A stretch of DNA of 64,000 nucleotides from Rapana venosa (taxonomy: Eukaryota > Mollusca > Gastropoda > Neogastropoda > Muricidae). A program made the translations under genes and the position numbers. Shown piece by piece: positions 1 to 11,357 of the stretch (position 1 is its first letter; each line of letters starts with the position of its first letter). The DNA lies in NCBI GenBank assembly GCA_028751875.1, contig CM054165.1, forward strand, positions 27,410,323 to 27,474,322, written 5' to 3'. Below the pieces are notes generated by a model. It saw only the letters and a list, made by a program, of their open reading frames with translations, was not told where the DNA came from and ran no database searches.

Positions 1-1740
1 AATTCTTTTTCTGACCTGCATTCCTCAATGATCTGCAAGGGGAGGTTTGTGATCGTTCTCCACCAATCTGACTGCCCTTTCATTGTTCCATGCACACCTG
101 TTTTCTCAAGAAGATGTTGAAAAGAGTGGGGGAGAGAGACACCCTTACTCCAACTGTTTTCAAAACCATTCCCCAAATTTTTTTTGTAATAAACCTGCAC
201 TGGGGGCCTCGGTCACTTTTGATGACTGACAGGTTTCTTTGATCTGTAAAATTTTCGGGTTTCCCCCACAAATGCATCCCACACCCTTTCAAATCCCTTT
301 TTAAAATCGATAAACGGGAAAAGGTTTGTTGATTTTAATTACCGCCACATAGTTTCTGGGGTTGATATCTTTTCTGTTGTCTGCGCCCTGCTCTAAAACC
401 TGCTTTTTTCCTCCATGATGGTCTTGTTTGTGCTTCATCTTTTCAATTTTTATCTCAGCAGACCTTCTTGGGGGAAAAGGGGCTGATTTCGGTAATTATG
501 GCATTTTTTGTAGTTTTTCCTTTCTTGGGGAGGGGATGATGAGTACTGCTCAGGGGTGGGGGCCTTTTTTCCTTTGCCAATCTTGTTGCAGTTTCTTAGT
601 AGGGGCCTGACCCTGGTTCCCCTCCCTGGACCAACTCAGCGGAATGTTGTCACCCCCTGCTATTTCCCCTTTTTCACGATCTGACTGCTTTTTCCCCCTT
701 TTCTCGGGGGGATGGGGTGATTTCTGTTTTTGCTTTTGGGGTACATTAAGGTTCGGGACTCCTCTTTCTATTTTATACAGGGGGACATATTCTTCCATCT
801 TTCAAAATTCCGGGTCGTGAACACCCCCATTTTTGCGGGATTGTTAAACCTTTTCTCTTTTCGTGCTAGCAGTCTTTCACCAGCTGATATGTTTCTTGCA
901 TTTTTTTTTCTTGATGTTCTCTTAAAGTTTTGGGCATGTTCACCGATCCATTTCTCTTTCCTCCGTCAGGGATTTCCTTTCTTTTGTTGACTGCCCTATA
1001 TTTTCTGCTTTTTCTTTGTTTCATTTTTCTTTTTCTTCAACTCTCTACGCTGTCGCATTTTTTGGATTTTAGGTGTGACCCTGGTTTTTTGACTGGGGGG
1101 CGTTTGCCAAAAGCTGTTTGCTTTTTTCATCCTGCTGATTAAAAACTTTTCCAGTGTGTCTAGTTGAGTCTAACACATATGCTGAAAAACTTTCCCTATC
1201 CTTGCTTAAAAAAATTTCAATACCTCTGGGTCCTTACTTCCGGGTCAAATTTGATCCTGAGTTTTTTTCCGTTTGTGGATTTTCTTTGACTATTCAAAAA
1301 GTATATCACAATCAACACCCCCCTATTCTCCCCGGGAAAACTTCTTGTCTGTGCGATTTAAGCAGACTGAAAGTTTTTCACCATTGATGTAATTTTTTTT
1401 GGTTTGGTTTTCCCTTTTGGGGCATCCATGTCCATTTTCTGGATTTCTTGTGGGCCAAGTTTTTCACTAGCGGGAGGGGGTTGTTATGGAAAACCCGGGA
1501 GTCCAAGCCTCTTTCATTTGTTTGGGTTTTTACAATTGGCCCAAAACCCCCCTCCCATTTTTCCCACCTTCTCCACCTTGGGCGTTCCAGTCCCCTTGCA
1601 CAACGAGGTTCTTTCTTGGTGTTGATTCAAAAACCTCTTGTACTGGTCATAAAATTCTTTACCTTAAATCTGCAGCTGATTGGGGGCGATGCCTGTACTA
1701 TAGTTATTTAAAGGGGTTCTCTCGGGCGGAGGTAATAAGT
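1..1740 (-). mobile_element. Degraded RTE-like LINE copy (window-truncated)
   Basis: The stretch aligns by eye, block after block, with the better preserved LINE at about 20,745-22,600. Shared landmarks include GGAGGTTTGTGATCGTTCT near 42, the GAAGATGTTGAAAAGAGTGGG block near 110, and CTTTCTTGGGGAGGG near 518. It therefore covers part of the reverse transcriptase, the linker and part of the endonuclease on the minus strand. No long coding frame survives. Differences from the paralogue are mostly bases overwritten by their neighbours (homopolymer smearing) plus small deletions, which suggests poor base calling as well as genuine decay. The left end is cut by the window. Confidence 0.75.
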
Positions 1741-2244
1741 CGCGGGACACAGGCTGACGCTCATGCGGTTTCCGGGTCTTTTAAAACAAAAACCCCACCC
1801 GTGTCATGTTTACCCTGTTTTCCACGTAGAAAATTTGGGTCTTCCTGGGTCTTTGTTTTCCAGTTTTTTCCCCCTACTTCGCAGAGCCAAGGTGTCCAAT
1901 GATTCTGACTTTCAGTTTTTCTTCCATTTGCCGACCTTGGTCCGACTTTCCATTCCCAAAAGATGTGTTGTTCTGGCACAATTTTGCTGCGTTTTACATC
2001 ATACAATTTTCGACATCTGCCTATGAGCAACAAAAGGCCGCCCTTTGGGTCCCCCGGGGCCGACCGCCCCCGGTATGGGATTCTGGCTGTCTTGTCAGGG
2101 GTGTATTTTGGGCAAATCAAACCTGGGGGACCCATCCCCTCGGGGCGGTTTTTTTGGTTGGGTTTACTCCCACTTGGAGGGGGTACGGGGTTACATGGTT
2201 CCCATAAGAGGGATCTCTGCCTACCTGGGTTTATTTTACTGCCC
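1741..2244. other. Unassigned sequence next to LINE copy
   Basis: This may be the 5' continuation of the LINE to its left, since the better copy near 22.6 kb is truncated at this point. I cannot align it to anything else in the window and no coding frame is convincing. Confidence 0.3.
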
Positions 2245-2428
2245 AAATTTTTTTTGTAACACACAGGCCCTCGGGTTTATCATCTCATCCGAAAGCTACC
2301 CCCCAACCACCACTCTGGTTAAGGGGAGGGGGGGAAAAGTTTCGGGCTAAAGGGGATCAACCCCCGCCCCTTCTGACCCGGACTTTTCGCTTTCTAGAAA
2401 GGCTTACCCTAGCCCAAACCATCCACCC
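2245..2428 (-). mobile_element. SINE-B, degraded 5' half
   Basis: It matches the SINE-B copies at 12,580-13,032 and 25,572-25,972: the core CTCATCCGAAAG, the CACCACTC block, GGGGAAAAGTTTCGGGC, and GACCCGGACTTTTCGC followed by TTTCTAGA. The tRNA-like head lies at the right, so the element reads on the minus strand. Many substitutions are homopolymer-like. Confidence 0.7.
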
Positions 2429-4097
2429 CCACCCCCCCCCACCCCCACCCCCCCCCCTCTCCCCCTTTCCAATGTTCAACATTCTCAGAAGATAACAAAA
2501 AAGAATTAAGGTAAATTTATAACAGCCCCTTATCCTTTTGAGGTGGGGCCTCCAAAACACCAATATTCACAAGAAAAAAATGTTGATATTTGGGGAAAGT
2601 CTTCTTTCTTCTTCCCAAAATCCTTTTCCCCAAAGGGGAACATTTCAAGATTCTTAATTTACTTCTTTGAAGATTGTTAATTTTAAAAATTCATCCAAAG
2701 AAATGGCCTCTAATCCGTGAAAAACAAGAGAATCATAAAAAGTTAAAGAAAAAAAATTTTTTTGAACTTTGTTTATCACCTGTATTTCGTGGGGTCCACC
2801 CTTTGAAGGTCCCCCCTACCCTTTAATACACTTTTTCCTTCACAGTCATTCCTTTTTTCATCTATTTTTTTCCCTTTTTTTTAACCACTTTGTTTTATTT
2901 AGTATTTTTCTTCTTTTAATTTTATTTCTTGTTCACTTCTTATTTCTTTCCTTTTTTCCCCTCTAAGCTCATTTGAAAATTCAATTTCAGAAACTTTTCC
3001 AATTACAAAATTATAACTTTTTTTCCTCTCTTACCCTCCACCCTAGGGGAGGGGATAATTATTCTAAGCCCCAACCCTGCCCTGACCAAAGGAAAAAGTT
3101 TAAAGTCTTTTTTACTTACCATTCTTTTTTGGGTGAGCATTATTTAAAATTTGGCTACCCCCCCCCAGTAAAAAAGGATATCCACAGGCCTTTTCCCAAA
3201 CCATGAATGGCAATACAACCCTGCCCCTATTGTAAATTTTGGGGAAAAAGGTCCCAATTTTCACTCAAAAAAAATACCTTTAGTACAAAATAAACCCCCC
3301 TCTCTCCCCCTTCACCAAAAGCCTATTTGGGAAATTTTTAAATCCCCTCAAGACATATTTATTCCAAACCCTAAGTTTTTTCCCTCCGATTTCATCTCGA
3401 ATTTGCCCCTCCCTTCAAACCCAAATCCCCCCACCCTCCAAAGGTATAAGTGGGTGCGTGGGTGTTTGTGTGTGCTTTCAGGCATCGGCACCACACGGAA
3501 CCTTGCTCCCCCCTTTCGTGTAAAATTTGAATTTGTCAACTTTTTTCTTTGGGTTTTGGGTTTTTTGGTATGGGGTTGTTGAACCTTTATTTGTTTTTGC
3601 AAGATATACCAATATAATTCCATTCATTATTATCTTTATTATTATTATTATTTTTTATAGCTTGGGCCATTTTAAACACACAAAAATTTCACTACACTGG
3701 TCTTCCCCTTTTGAAAATTTTTGCATATTCGCCCCCTACCTCGACCAACACATTCTATTTTAGACGCTTATTTCCTTTGTACGTTTCCCTGCTTTGGTAT
3801 GTTTCTCTTCCATAACCCACCGAACCTGACAAACACTTCGGTTTTTAAACTTTCATGTCAATCTTATGCAGTGCTTTACCTAGGGGGTCAGGTCAACTCC
3901 TCTGCTACTGGTAACCATGTCACCATTACACCTGGGCATGGGTAAATTCATCGTTTTGGAAGACAGTCCATTGGAAAAGGGAAAAATTTATTTCAAACCT
4001 CGGTCCTCGGGGCCATCCCATTATGAAAGGCTTCCGGAGTCAACCCTAAAAAATTTGGGAAAATCGGGGGCCCCCAAGGGAAGTTGAGGGCAGCAAC
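2429..4097. other. AT-rich sequence, no gene seen
   Basis: Mostly T-rich or C-rich on the plus strand with frequent short homopolymers. Part of it (about 2,600-3,080) resembles 5,330-5,720. No frame shows a protein I can recognise. Confidence 0.4.
2600..3080 (+). repeat. Dispersed repeat, copy 1 of a direct pair
   Basis: The order of landmarks matches 5,330-5,720: AATCCGTGA, ACAACAGA-like, a T-rich block ending in TTATTTCTTTCCTTTTTTCC, then AATTCAATTTCAG. The two copies are about 2.7 kb apart in the same orientation. The nature of the repeat is unknown. Confidence 0.45.
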
Positions 4098-4299
4098 TTG
4101 CAGCTGAAAACACGGACCCAAGGGGTTCGACCCCACAAAGATCAGCTGTTCAACCCAACTAAATCTCCTATAATGGACGGAGACAGGGAGGACAAAAAGA
4201 CCACCTCAAAAAAATCAGACCTTCTCAACACTCCTGAAACGAACCCTCCGATCCCTGCCCACACCATCACAACGCAGATTGAAACGTACCAACCACCCA

Positions 4300-4560
4300 C
4301 GAGAATGAAATCCGCACGGGAGATGGGGAGGATCGGCACACCCGAGAAAGCCACCGAAATCAAAAGGGCAGGCACACAGCCCCCCGGGGGAAAACGAAAA
4401 AGGGGAAGGCCAAAAAACACCAGCACCATAAAGGAAAAAAAACCGGGAAATGGGTATACCTGGAGACACGGGAGAGAAACCCGGGAAGGACTCGGGGGAC
4501 TGTTGTCGGGGGCCTATCTCCGGGGAGGAGGGCCAATTAATAAGAAAGGGCGCAAGGCTG
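4300..4560 (+). mobile_element. LINE C-terminal tail fragment
   Basis: The plus-strand frame carries PPGGKRKRGRPKNT followed by GNGYTWRHG and a GG-rich end. This closely resembles the C-terminal tail common in animal endonuclease/reverse transcriptase LINE proteins (P-P-G-K-R-K-R-G-R-P-K, then G-Y-T-W). The sequence upstream to about 4,098 stays open but I cannot place it in that protein. It lies in the low-quality section, so the reading frame is unreliable. Confidence 0.5.
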
Positions 4561-4774
4561 GTTTACAGAATTCGGCAATTCCTCGGCGGACTGGAACCAT
4601 TTTATCGGAAAATTCCTTTCAATACCTTCCACAATGTGAAAAGGGGGGGGGGGGGGTCGCTCAGGGGAAAACACTTGCCTTCCAACTTATGACCCGGGTT
4701 TTTGCGCTCTGGAGGGGTCACTCCAGCTTCATTTTGCAGCGTGGATAAACATGGGAAATCAACAACATTTTTAA

Positions 4775-5117
4775 AAAAAATTTTTGTTCTTTTATTTAAA
4801 GGGATAAAAATAAAGACTCATTCTTTTTTACTCCGCCCCCGTGTGTATTCTTTTTCATTCTTCATGTACTTTCCCCCCGGGCAGCAAGGCCTACTTTACG
4901 AAAAGGGGAAACGGTTTTTTAACGTTTTCCCCAATTTCTGTTCGTTGCACACGGGGCCTCGATTTAAGTTCCATCCAAGGACTTTTGGGGGGAGTGGGTC
5001 TGCACTTATGCTAACTCCAAGGGAAAAAATCCCCCTTTAACGGAACAAACCCCGTTGTAGATTGGAGCGCCAAAGTTCTAACCACAAGGCAATCCCCCCC
5101 CCCCCCCCCCCCCCCCC
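4775..5117 (-). mobile_element. SINE-A, degraded, with poly(C) run
   Basis: It follows SINE-A in order on the minus strand: tail GATAAAAATAAAGACTCATT, the CCCCGTGTGTATTC block, the GGCAGCAAGGCCTACT block, CACACGGGGCCTCG and the ATGCTAACTCC block. It ends with the tRNA-like head, where CTAACCACAAGGC corresponds to the A box. The head runs into 24 consecutive C at 5,094-5,117. Confidence 0.75.
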
Positions 5118-6147
5118 TTCACTATGATGTCAAAACATAAAACTTTTCCCCCTTTAATGGATAACTCCAAAAATATTTAATAATTTAGTGAAAAAAAATA
5201 AAAGGGAAAACTGTCTCCCAAATTTTTAACTGGCCACCCCAAAACTCATTCACAAATAAAACTGTTCTATTACAAATTCTTTCTTCTTTTTTAATGGGGT
5301 TTCCCCTTCTACGCAATTGGTTCAAGATCCTCCAATTACTTCCAGGGCAAAGATTATACATTTCATTTTTCCGAAAGTGAAATGGTTTTAATCCGTGACA
5401 AAACAACAGACTAGTAATAAAAAATTTAAAATTTAAATTTTATATTTATTTTGGACCACCCATATTTCCGATGTTGTCCATTCCTTTAAGTCACCCCAAT
5501 TTTTCTAATACTACCTTTCCCTTTACAAACCTTATTTCCATCCATAGTTTTTTTTTTCCCTTCTTTACACTTCCTTTTATTTTTTCTTTGGTTTTCTTTA
5601 CTTTTTTTTTTTCCTTCTTATTTCTTTCCTTTTTTCCTTCTAATTAAAATTTACAATTCAATTTCAGGACAACATTTTAACTTATTACCTCTCCTCCCCC
5701 CTCCTATAATTTTAAAAATTTCCCTTTTCCTCCCAAACCCCCTAACCCCTTTTTTTTTGTTTTTTCAAACAAAAATTTGGTGAGAAAAATTTTTCCAGCC
5801 AACCCTACCAATTAGTGTTTTAAGGGAAGGGCATTTCCCATCTATGATTGCTCCATTGCCACCCCCCACTAATAATCAGGGGGAAGGCCCAACCTTTCCT
5901 TAAAAAAAAATATATACTTTTGTAAAATAATAACTTGGGCCCCTTTCACCAACAAAGAATAACAAATATCACATATCCCAACATCCAACATTGCGTGATT
6001 CAAAAATATATTATATATATTTTATATTTTAATATATATAAATATAAATTTTTTTTTGTTTTTTGGGTTTTTTTTTGGTGGTGTGTGTTTTGTTGTGTGT
6101 GTGTTTTTTGGGTTTGTTTGGGGGAAAAAACCCTTTTCAAAGGAGAG
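5118..6147. other. AT-rich sequence with repeat copy 2
   Basis: About 5,330-5,720 is the partner of the repeat at 2,600-3,080. The rest is AT-rich with long T and A runs and a TATATTTTATATTTTAATAT stretch near 6,010. No gene is visible. Confidence 0.4.
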
Positions 6148-6372
6148 GGATAGCCATGGGGAGAGCACTGGGTTTCCCCAGCTAAGGTTTTGCAGCGCTC
6201 ATGGTTTCCCTTGGATGGTGACCCCTTTTTCATGCCTTTGGTTCATACTCCCCCAGTTCACCCCCTGTAAAAAATCTTTGGTCAGGGGGGGTAAGGCATG
6301 AGGGGGAAGGAATTGGGACCGCCCTCAATATCGGAACCTAGAAGTTGGGGTCTCTATCCTCAATCCCCCCAC
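6148..6372 (+). mobile_element. 5S rRNA-derived SINE, degraded
   Basis: It aligns along its whole length with the reverse complement of 49,645-49,941. Shared blocks are AGAGCACT, the C run followed by AGC, AAGGTT, CTTGGATGG-TGACC, GGTTCA-TACTCCCCCAGTTC, GACCGCCCTCAATAT and CCTAGA. The segment 6,177-6,226 keeps the order of the internal promoter of 5S rRNA (a GTTAAGC-like A box, then CTTGGATGG-TGACC as the C box). It sits in the poor-quality section, so base differences are not informative. Confidence 0.6.
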
Positions 6373-8280
6373 GACCAAATTTGAATTTACTTTTTTTTAA
6401 ATTCATTTTCAAATATCAAAGGCCTCAATGTTTTCTGAATAAAAAGGGAAAAAATTTAAAATAATAACTAAACAGCAAAAAACGATATTACAACAAGACT
6501 ATTTTTCTTTAGGGGGGTGTGCAAGCCTTTGTTTAACCAAAATCGAAAAACATGTTTTTTAGGTTTTGTTTTTACTGAACAGCTGGGAATTTTTTTATTA
6601 CCACCAGGGAAGTAGAAGATTAAAAGGGCACACAGAAATAGGAAAAAAAAAAAAGAAGAAAAGGGATAACTATCATTGGTTTAAAATGAAACAACAATGG
6701 TCAAAGGGGAAAACCCGATAATGGATTAAAAAAAAAGAAGGGGTATTAAAATTATTTTATTTAAGTAAACAACAAGGATTCAAACGCACACAGAAAATGA
6801 TAAAATAAATGAAAAGAAGGGAAATTATTAATATCACATGATTTTTAAACTAAAACAACAATCACAAAAACTAATTACAGTTGGTTTGGTTTTTTAACAT
6901 CATCTACCAAAAGTTTTGGGAACCCCACACAATGATGCACCTGATAGACGGGGGCCGGACACTACAACACACAAACTCACATACACCACCACACAACACA
7001 CACACCACACCACAATAAAAAAATATATATATATTTATGAAGAGAGAGAGAGAAAAAGAGAGAGGGGGGAGAGAAAAGAGAGAGAAACACACACACACAC
7101 ACACACACACAAACCCCCACCAAAAACCCCAAAAACACACACCACACACACAAACACAAAAAATTTACAATTTAAATTCCCTTTTATTCTTTTTTGGGGA
7201 TAAAATTACAAACAATTTTAAAAGGAAAAAAAAACCAAAAACCAAAACACCCAAAAAAAATATCAAAACTAACAGGAACTGAAAAAAAATTATCGCAAAA
7301 TGATACCAAAAAAATTAAAATTCAAGACATTTTTAAAGTATACAGATTTTTTCTTTAAAAAGAACAACCTACACTGTGAAAGACAAATTAAAATTTCAAG
7401 AATACCTGCTAATCTTTAAAATTTTAGAGAGCAAGAACTTTTTGAATTTGCATTTCATATCCACAAAAATTATAATGGACATGGGTTGAAGAAAATGTCG
7501 GGGGAAAGAAATCTTTTCTAAAGTTTTTAAATGGGACATTTCCCTTTATAAAAATTTAAAACACTCCTAAAACAGACATTTCATTTTGAACATATTCTTT
7601 CTTCCCTTTGGGATATTATGGGAAAACCCCCCCAATAGGAAACTTTTAAACTACAACAAACTTTATAAAGCGAAACATATACATCTTGCAGACAAAATTA
7701 TCTACTTTTCCAACCAAAATTTATCTAATGGGGTTTTTTTGTTTTTTTTAAAAAAACATCTACTTTTTTCACGCTCATTCTCCATTTTTAACAAACTTTT
7801 TTATTAAAAAGGCTTTGAATTTGACCTTGAGAATTTTAAACTTGAAAAAATCCTCTCCCCCAAGCAGCAAATCTGCTTTTTTTACTAAAATATGTTGTAT
7901 TATTTTCCATGAGATTGAATCAAAGATTGTCATGTAAATTCTCTCTCCTCTCTCTCTCTCTCCTTTCCCCCCTTTTCCCTCTCTCTCTCCTCTCCTCTCT
8001 CTCTCCTCTCTCTCTCCCCTCTCTCAACAACACACCACACAAACCCCCACACACACAATTCTGGCGTTTGTTTTTCCTGTTTTCCATAAAAAAAAACTAT
8101 TTTCGGTTTTGGGGTTTTTGGGTTGGTGGTGTGTGTGTTGTGTTTTGTGTTGGTGTGTTAAGTATGTGAATTGTGTAGGTTTGTGTGTTTTTGTTGGGGG
8201 TTTTTCACTGGTGGTGTAGGATATTGGGCTTTTTTTTTTATCATGATGTTTCCTAAGGGGGGAAATGCGACATGCATGCG
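6373..8280. other. AT-rich sequence with GA/CA microsatellites
   Basis: A GA-rich run at about 7,040-7,085 passes into a CA run at 7,086-7,155; CT-rich runs lie at 7,940-8,025. The remainder is A-rich or T-rich without a recognisable frame. Confidence 0.4.
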
Positions 8281-8289
8281 TCCTGTTCA

Positions 8290-10000
8290 GGGAAAAAGAG
8301 AGAGAGGAGAGAGGGAGGAGAGAAGAGAGAGAGAGAGAGAGAGAGGGGGAGAGAAAGACAAAGAAATGACAAAGACAAAACTTTTATTTTCGAATAATAA
8401 TAACACTCATGCGCTTTTTTACATTCAGTCCCCGCCCTGGGGGTACATCTTAGAGAGAGAAGAGAAAGCAAAGACAAGACAATGAAAAATTATTTTTTTT
8501 TCAGGATAAGAATAACACCCTGGCTTTTTTTTAAACAGTCCCTCCCCTAGGGAAAACCTTAAAATAACCCCAAAACTCCACACAGTAAAAACAAAGGGGA
8601 AAAAACCTTTTCACAAAAAAAAAAAACAAACAAAAAAAGAAAAACCCCCAAAAAAAAGAGGGGAGAGAGGGGGAAAAAAGAGAGAGAGAAGAGAAGAGAG
8701 AGAGAGAGAAAGAGAGAGAAAAAACAATGACAATACAATTCTTTTATTTCGAGGATAATGAATAACACCTATGGCTTTTTATTCCATCCCGCCCCAGGAT
8801 AATTGATAATAAAATAAAAAAACCATAGCAATACATTACACGGTACGGGGGAAAAACTACAAAAAATCCCCCCAAAAATCACTGAAGAAAAGGAAAAAAA
8901 AAATACTAACAAGTAAGGAAAACAAAACAGAAAAACAGAAAAAACCGAAAAAAACAAAACCAAAAGCAAAACAAAAGCGGGAACAACAAGGGGGGAGGTG
9001 ACACCCAAGTTTCCCCCCCCAACATCAACAAAAAACAAAAAACAAAAACAACCCCAAAACCAAAAACAGAACCAAAAAAAGCAAACCTCCATAAAATTAA
9101 AAAGGGGAAAAAACCCCTAAAAACATTTTTCAAAAACACAATACCAATCAAGTAAACATTTACAATTTTTTACAGAGGAGGACAATGACAAAATTTTTTC
9201 ATTTTTAGGAAAAGAAAACACCCATGTGCTTTTTTAATCCCTCCCCCCCCTTAAGGATAATATAAATAAAAAAAAATAAAGCCCATAACAATACCTTACA
9301 CAGCTTACGGGAAAAAAAATCTACACAAAAATCCCCAAAAAATCACCCAAGAGAGGAAAAGGAAAAAAAAAAAGAAAAACAAAAAGTAAGAAAAAAGCAG
9401 AGCGAACACACGAAACAACCCAAAAAAAAACAAGAACCAAGACAAAACAAAAAAGGCAACAACAAGGGGGGAAGGGGGAAAAACCAAATAGTCCCCCCTC
9501 AAAAAAGCAAAAACAACCCCAAACCCAAAACCCAAAAAAAACCAAACAAAGCCCAAAAACCCCTATAAAATAAAGGGGAAAAAAACCACTAAAAATTTTA
9601 TTTTGGGAACAGAAAGAAACGGCAAAAATTTTTTTTTTTGTCTTTTAGGGAGGCAACAGCAATAGTAAAATACATGAAACAAATATTGTAAACAATTTCA
9701 TCCCATGACAGTAAACCCCCCCAACCCAAAAAACACACACACACACGCGCGCGCGCGCGGCGGCGCGCACGCAAACACGCACAAACAACACCACACATCC
9801 CCCCACCCCGCGCGCGCGCCACGCACTCAACCAGCATCAATGTCAACAAAAAATCTTTTTGAAATCATTTAAATCATGAAAGGACATCTGCATTTTGGAA
9901 TTTCTAACATAACTGGTACGCTCAAAACAATATTCAAAAAAAAACATTCTAATGAATAACACTCATGGGTTTTTACATCCAGTCCCCCCCTGGAAAAATT
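8290..10000 (-). repeat. Cluster of about five SINE-tail-like units
   Basis: The block GAGGATAATGAATAACAC, then a T-rich run, then CCAGTCCC with a GGG-rich end, recurs near 8,395, 8,505, 8,745, 9,200 and 9,945. It is usually preceded by GA-rich and ACAATGACAA sequence. The section 8,745-9,190 is repeated in order at 9,195-9,640, a direct duplication of about 450 bp. The block resembles the 3' tail of SINE-A on the minus strand. A short CG-rich run (alternating GCGC) lies at 9,747-9,770. Confidence 0.55.
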
Positions 10001-10600
10001 TAATAAAAACCCAACACTTATTCGTCCCCCACAGTAAAACAAGGGGAAATAAAAACCCTTTTTTTAAAAAAGCCCCCCAACAAACCCCCCCCCCCCCCCC
10101 CCCAAACAACAAATAAAACCCTAAAAAAACCACCCCCCCCACCCCACCACCCCCAATAAAAAAAAAAAAACCCCAACCAAAACCAAACAAACAAACAAAA
10201 AAAAAAAAAAAACCAAACCAACAAAAAAAAAAAAAAGAAAAAAAAAGAAAAAAAAAAAACAACAACAAAACAAACAACAAAAAAAAAAAAACAACCAAAC
10301 CAAAAAAAAAAAAAAAGAAAAACACACACACAAAACAAAACGTTTTCACAACAATATGAATTAAAAGGGGTCTTAAAAATTTTGTAATGGACAAGCCAAA
10401 AATATTGAAAATATAAATATGAATCCTTTAAAAGGGGAAACTATAACTTAAACAAAACTAAAAGGGAAAAAAGGGAAAAAGGGGCCCGAGAAAAAGGGCA
10501 GAGATGTGGTGTATTTCAGAGATAATTCCAATTTAATTCCCAAAAAAAACGATCACCATCAACACTTTTTTATTTTTTATTATACTCGTTTCAAATTATA
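10001..10600. other. A-rich low-complexity sequence
   Basis: Long A runs interrupted by single C, plus 18 C near 10,086. Apparent long minus-strand frames are only poly-Phe/Gly/Val translation of the homopolymers. Confidence 0.5.
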
Positions 10601-10627
10601 TGGAGAGAGAGAGGAGAGAGAGAGAGG

Positions 10628-10715
<88 letters not shown>

Positions 10716-10730
10716 CAGAGAGAGAGAGAG
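10601..10730. repeat. (GA)n microsatellite
   Basis: Nearly pure GAGA repeat with a few CAG interruptions. It marks the transition from the poor-quality left section to clean sequence. Confidence 0.9.
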
Positions 10731-10947
10731 TATTATGTCAGTGAGGATTCCTACCTGTAAGTGAAGACTGCACCTGCTTTCGTTTTGATTCTCATGGCAC
10801 GTGACAACAAAGGACTGCCAGCAGTCACTGGAGAGAAAGAAAAACAAATGTCCTGGTTCCATCCAGAGATTCCTCACATCTTGGGAGAACTTGCAGGTAT
10901 GTATGAACTTGCTCACGGCCTGCACGCTGTGGGTTTGTTTTTTTAAT

Positions 10948-11257
10948 ATATACTTTTATATCGAGGATAATGGAATAAGCACTTATGTGCTTTTTTTATA
11001 TCCAGTCCCCGTGTGTATGCGGTTTTGTAAATTCTGTCATCTGTTCCCACCGGCACACAATGGCCTACTCTTACGAAAAGCGGAACAGGATTTTAACGTG
11101 TGCGCAAGATGTTCTGCATGCGTTCGCACACGGGGCCTCGGTTTATAGTCTCATCCGAAGGACTGTTGGGGAGAGTGGAGTCTGCACTGATGTTAACTCC
11201 GGGGGGAAAATACCCCCTTGAACGGGAATCGAACCCGGGTCGTCAGATTGCGAGCGT
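10948..11257 (-). mobile_element. SINE-A
   Basis: Well preserved copy. On the minus strand it has a B-box-like CCCGGGTTCGATTCCCG (11,222-11,240), the body with CTCATCCGAAGGAC (plus-strand reading near 11,150), the GCGCAAGATGTTCTGCATG block, and the tail at GAGGATAATGGAATAAGCAC. The A-box end of the tRNA head is missing at the right. Confidence 0.85.
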
Positions 11258-11357
11258 TGTGGGAATGGAAGTGGCCGGCAGCAGTTCTGCAAGCGGTCTT
11301 TTTGTGACACTGCCTAGTACTTGGCCCCTTCTCCCGGGCAGTCAAAAGGATTTTTTT

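Noticed and set aside
9963..10394. Minus-strand frames of 70-143 codons rich in Phe, Val and Gly
   Set aside because: Produced by A and C homopolymers in low-quality sequence.
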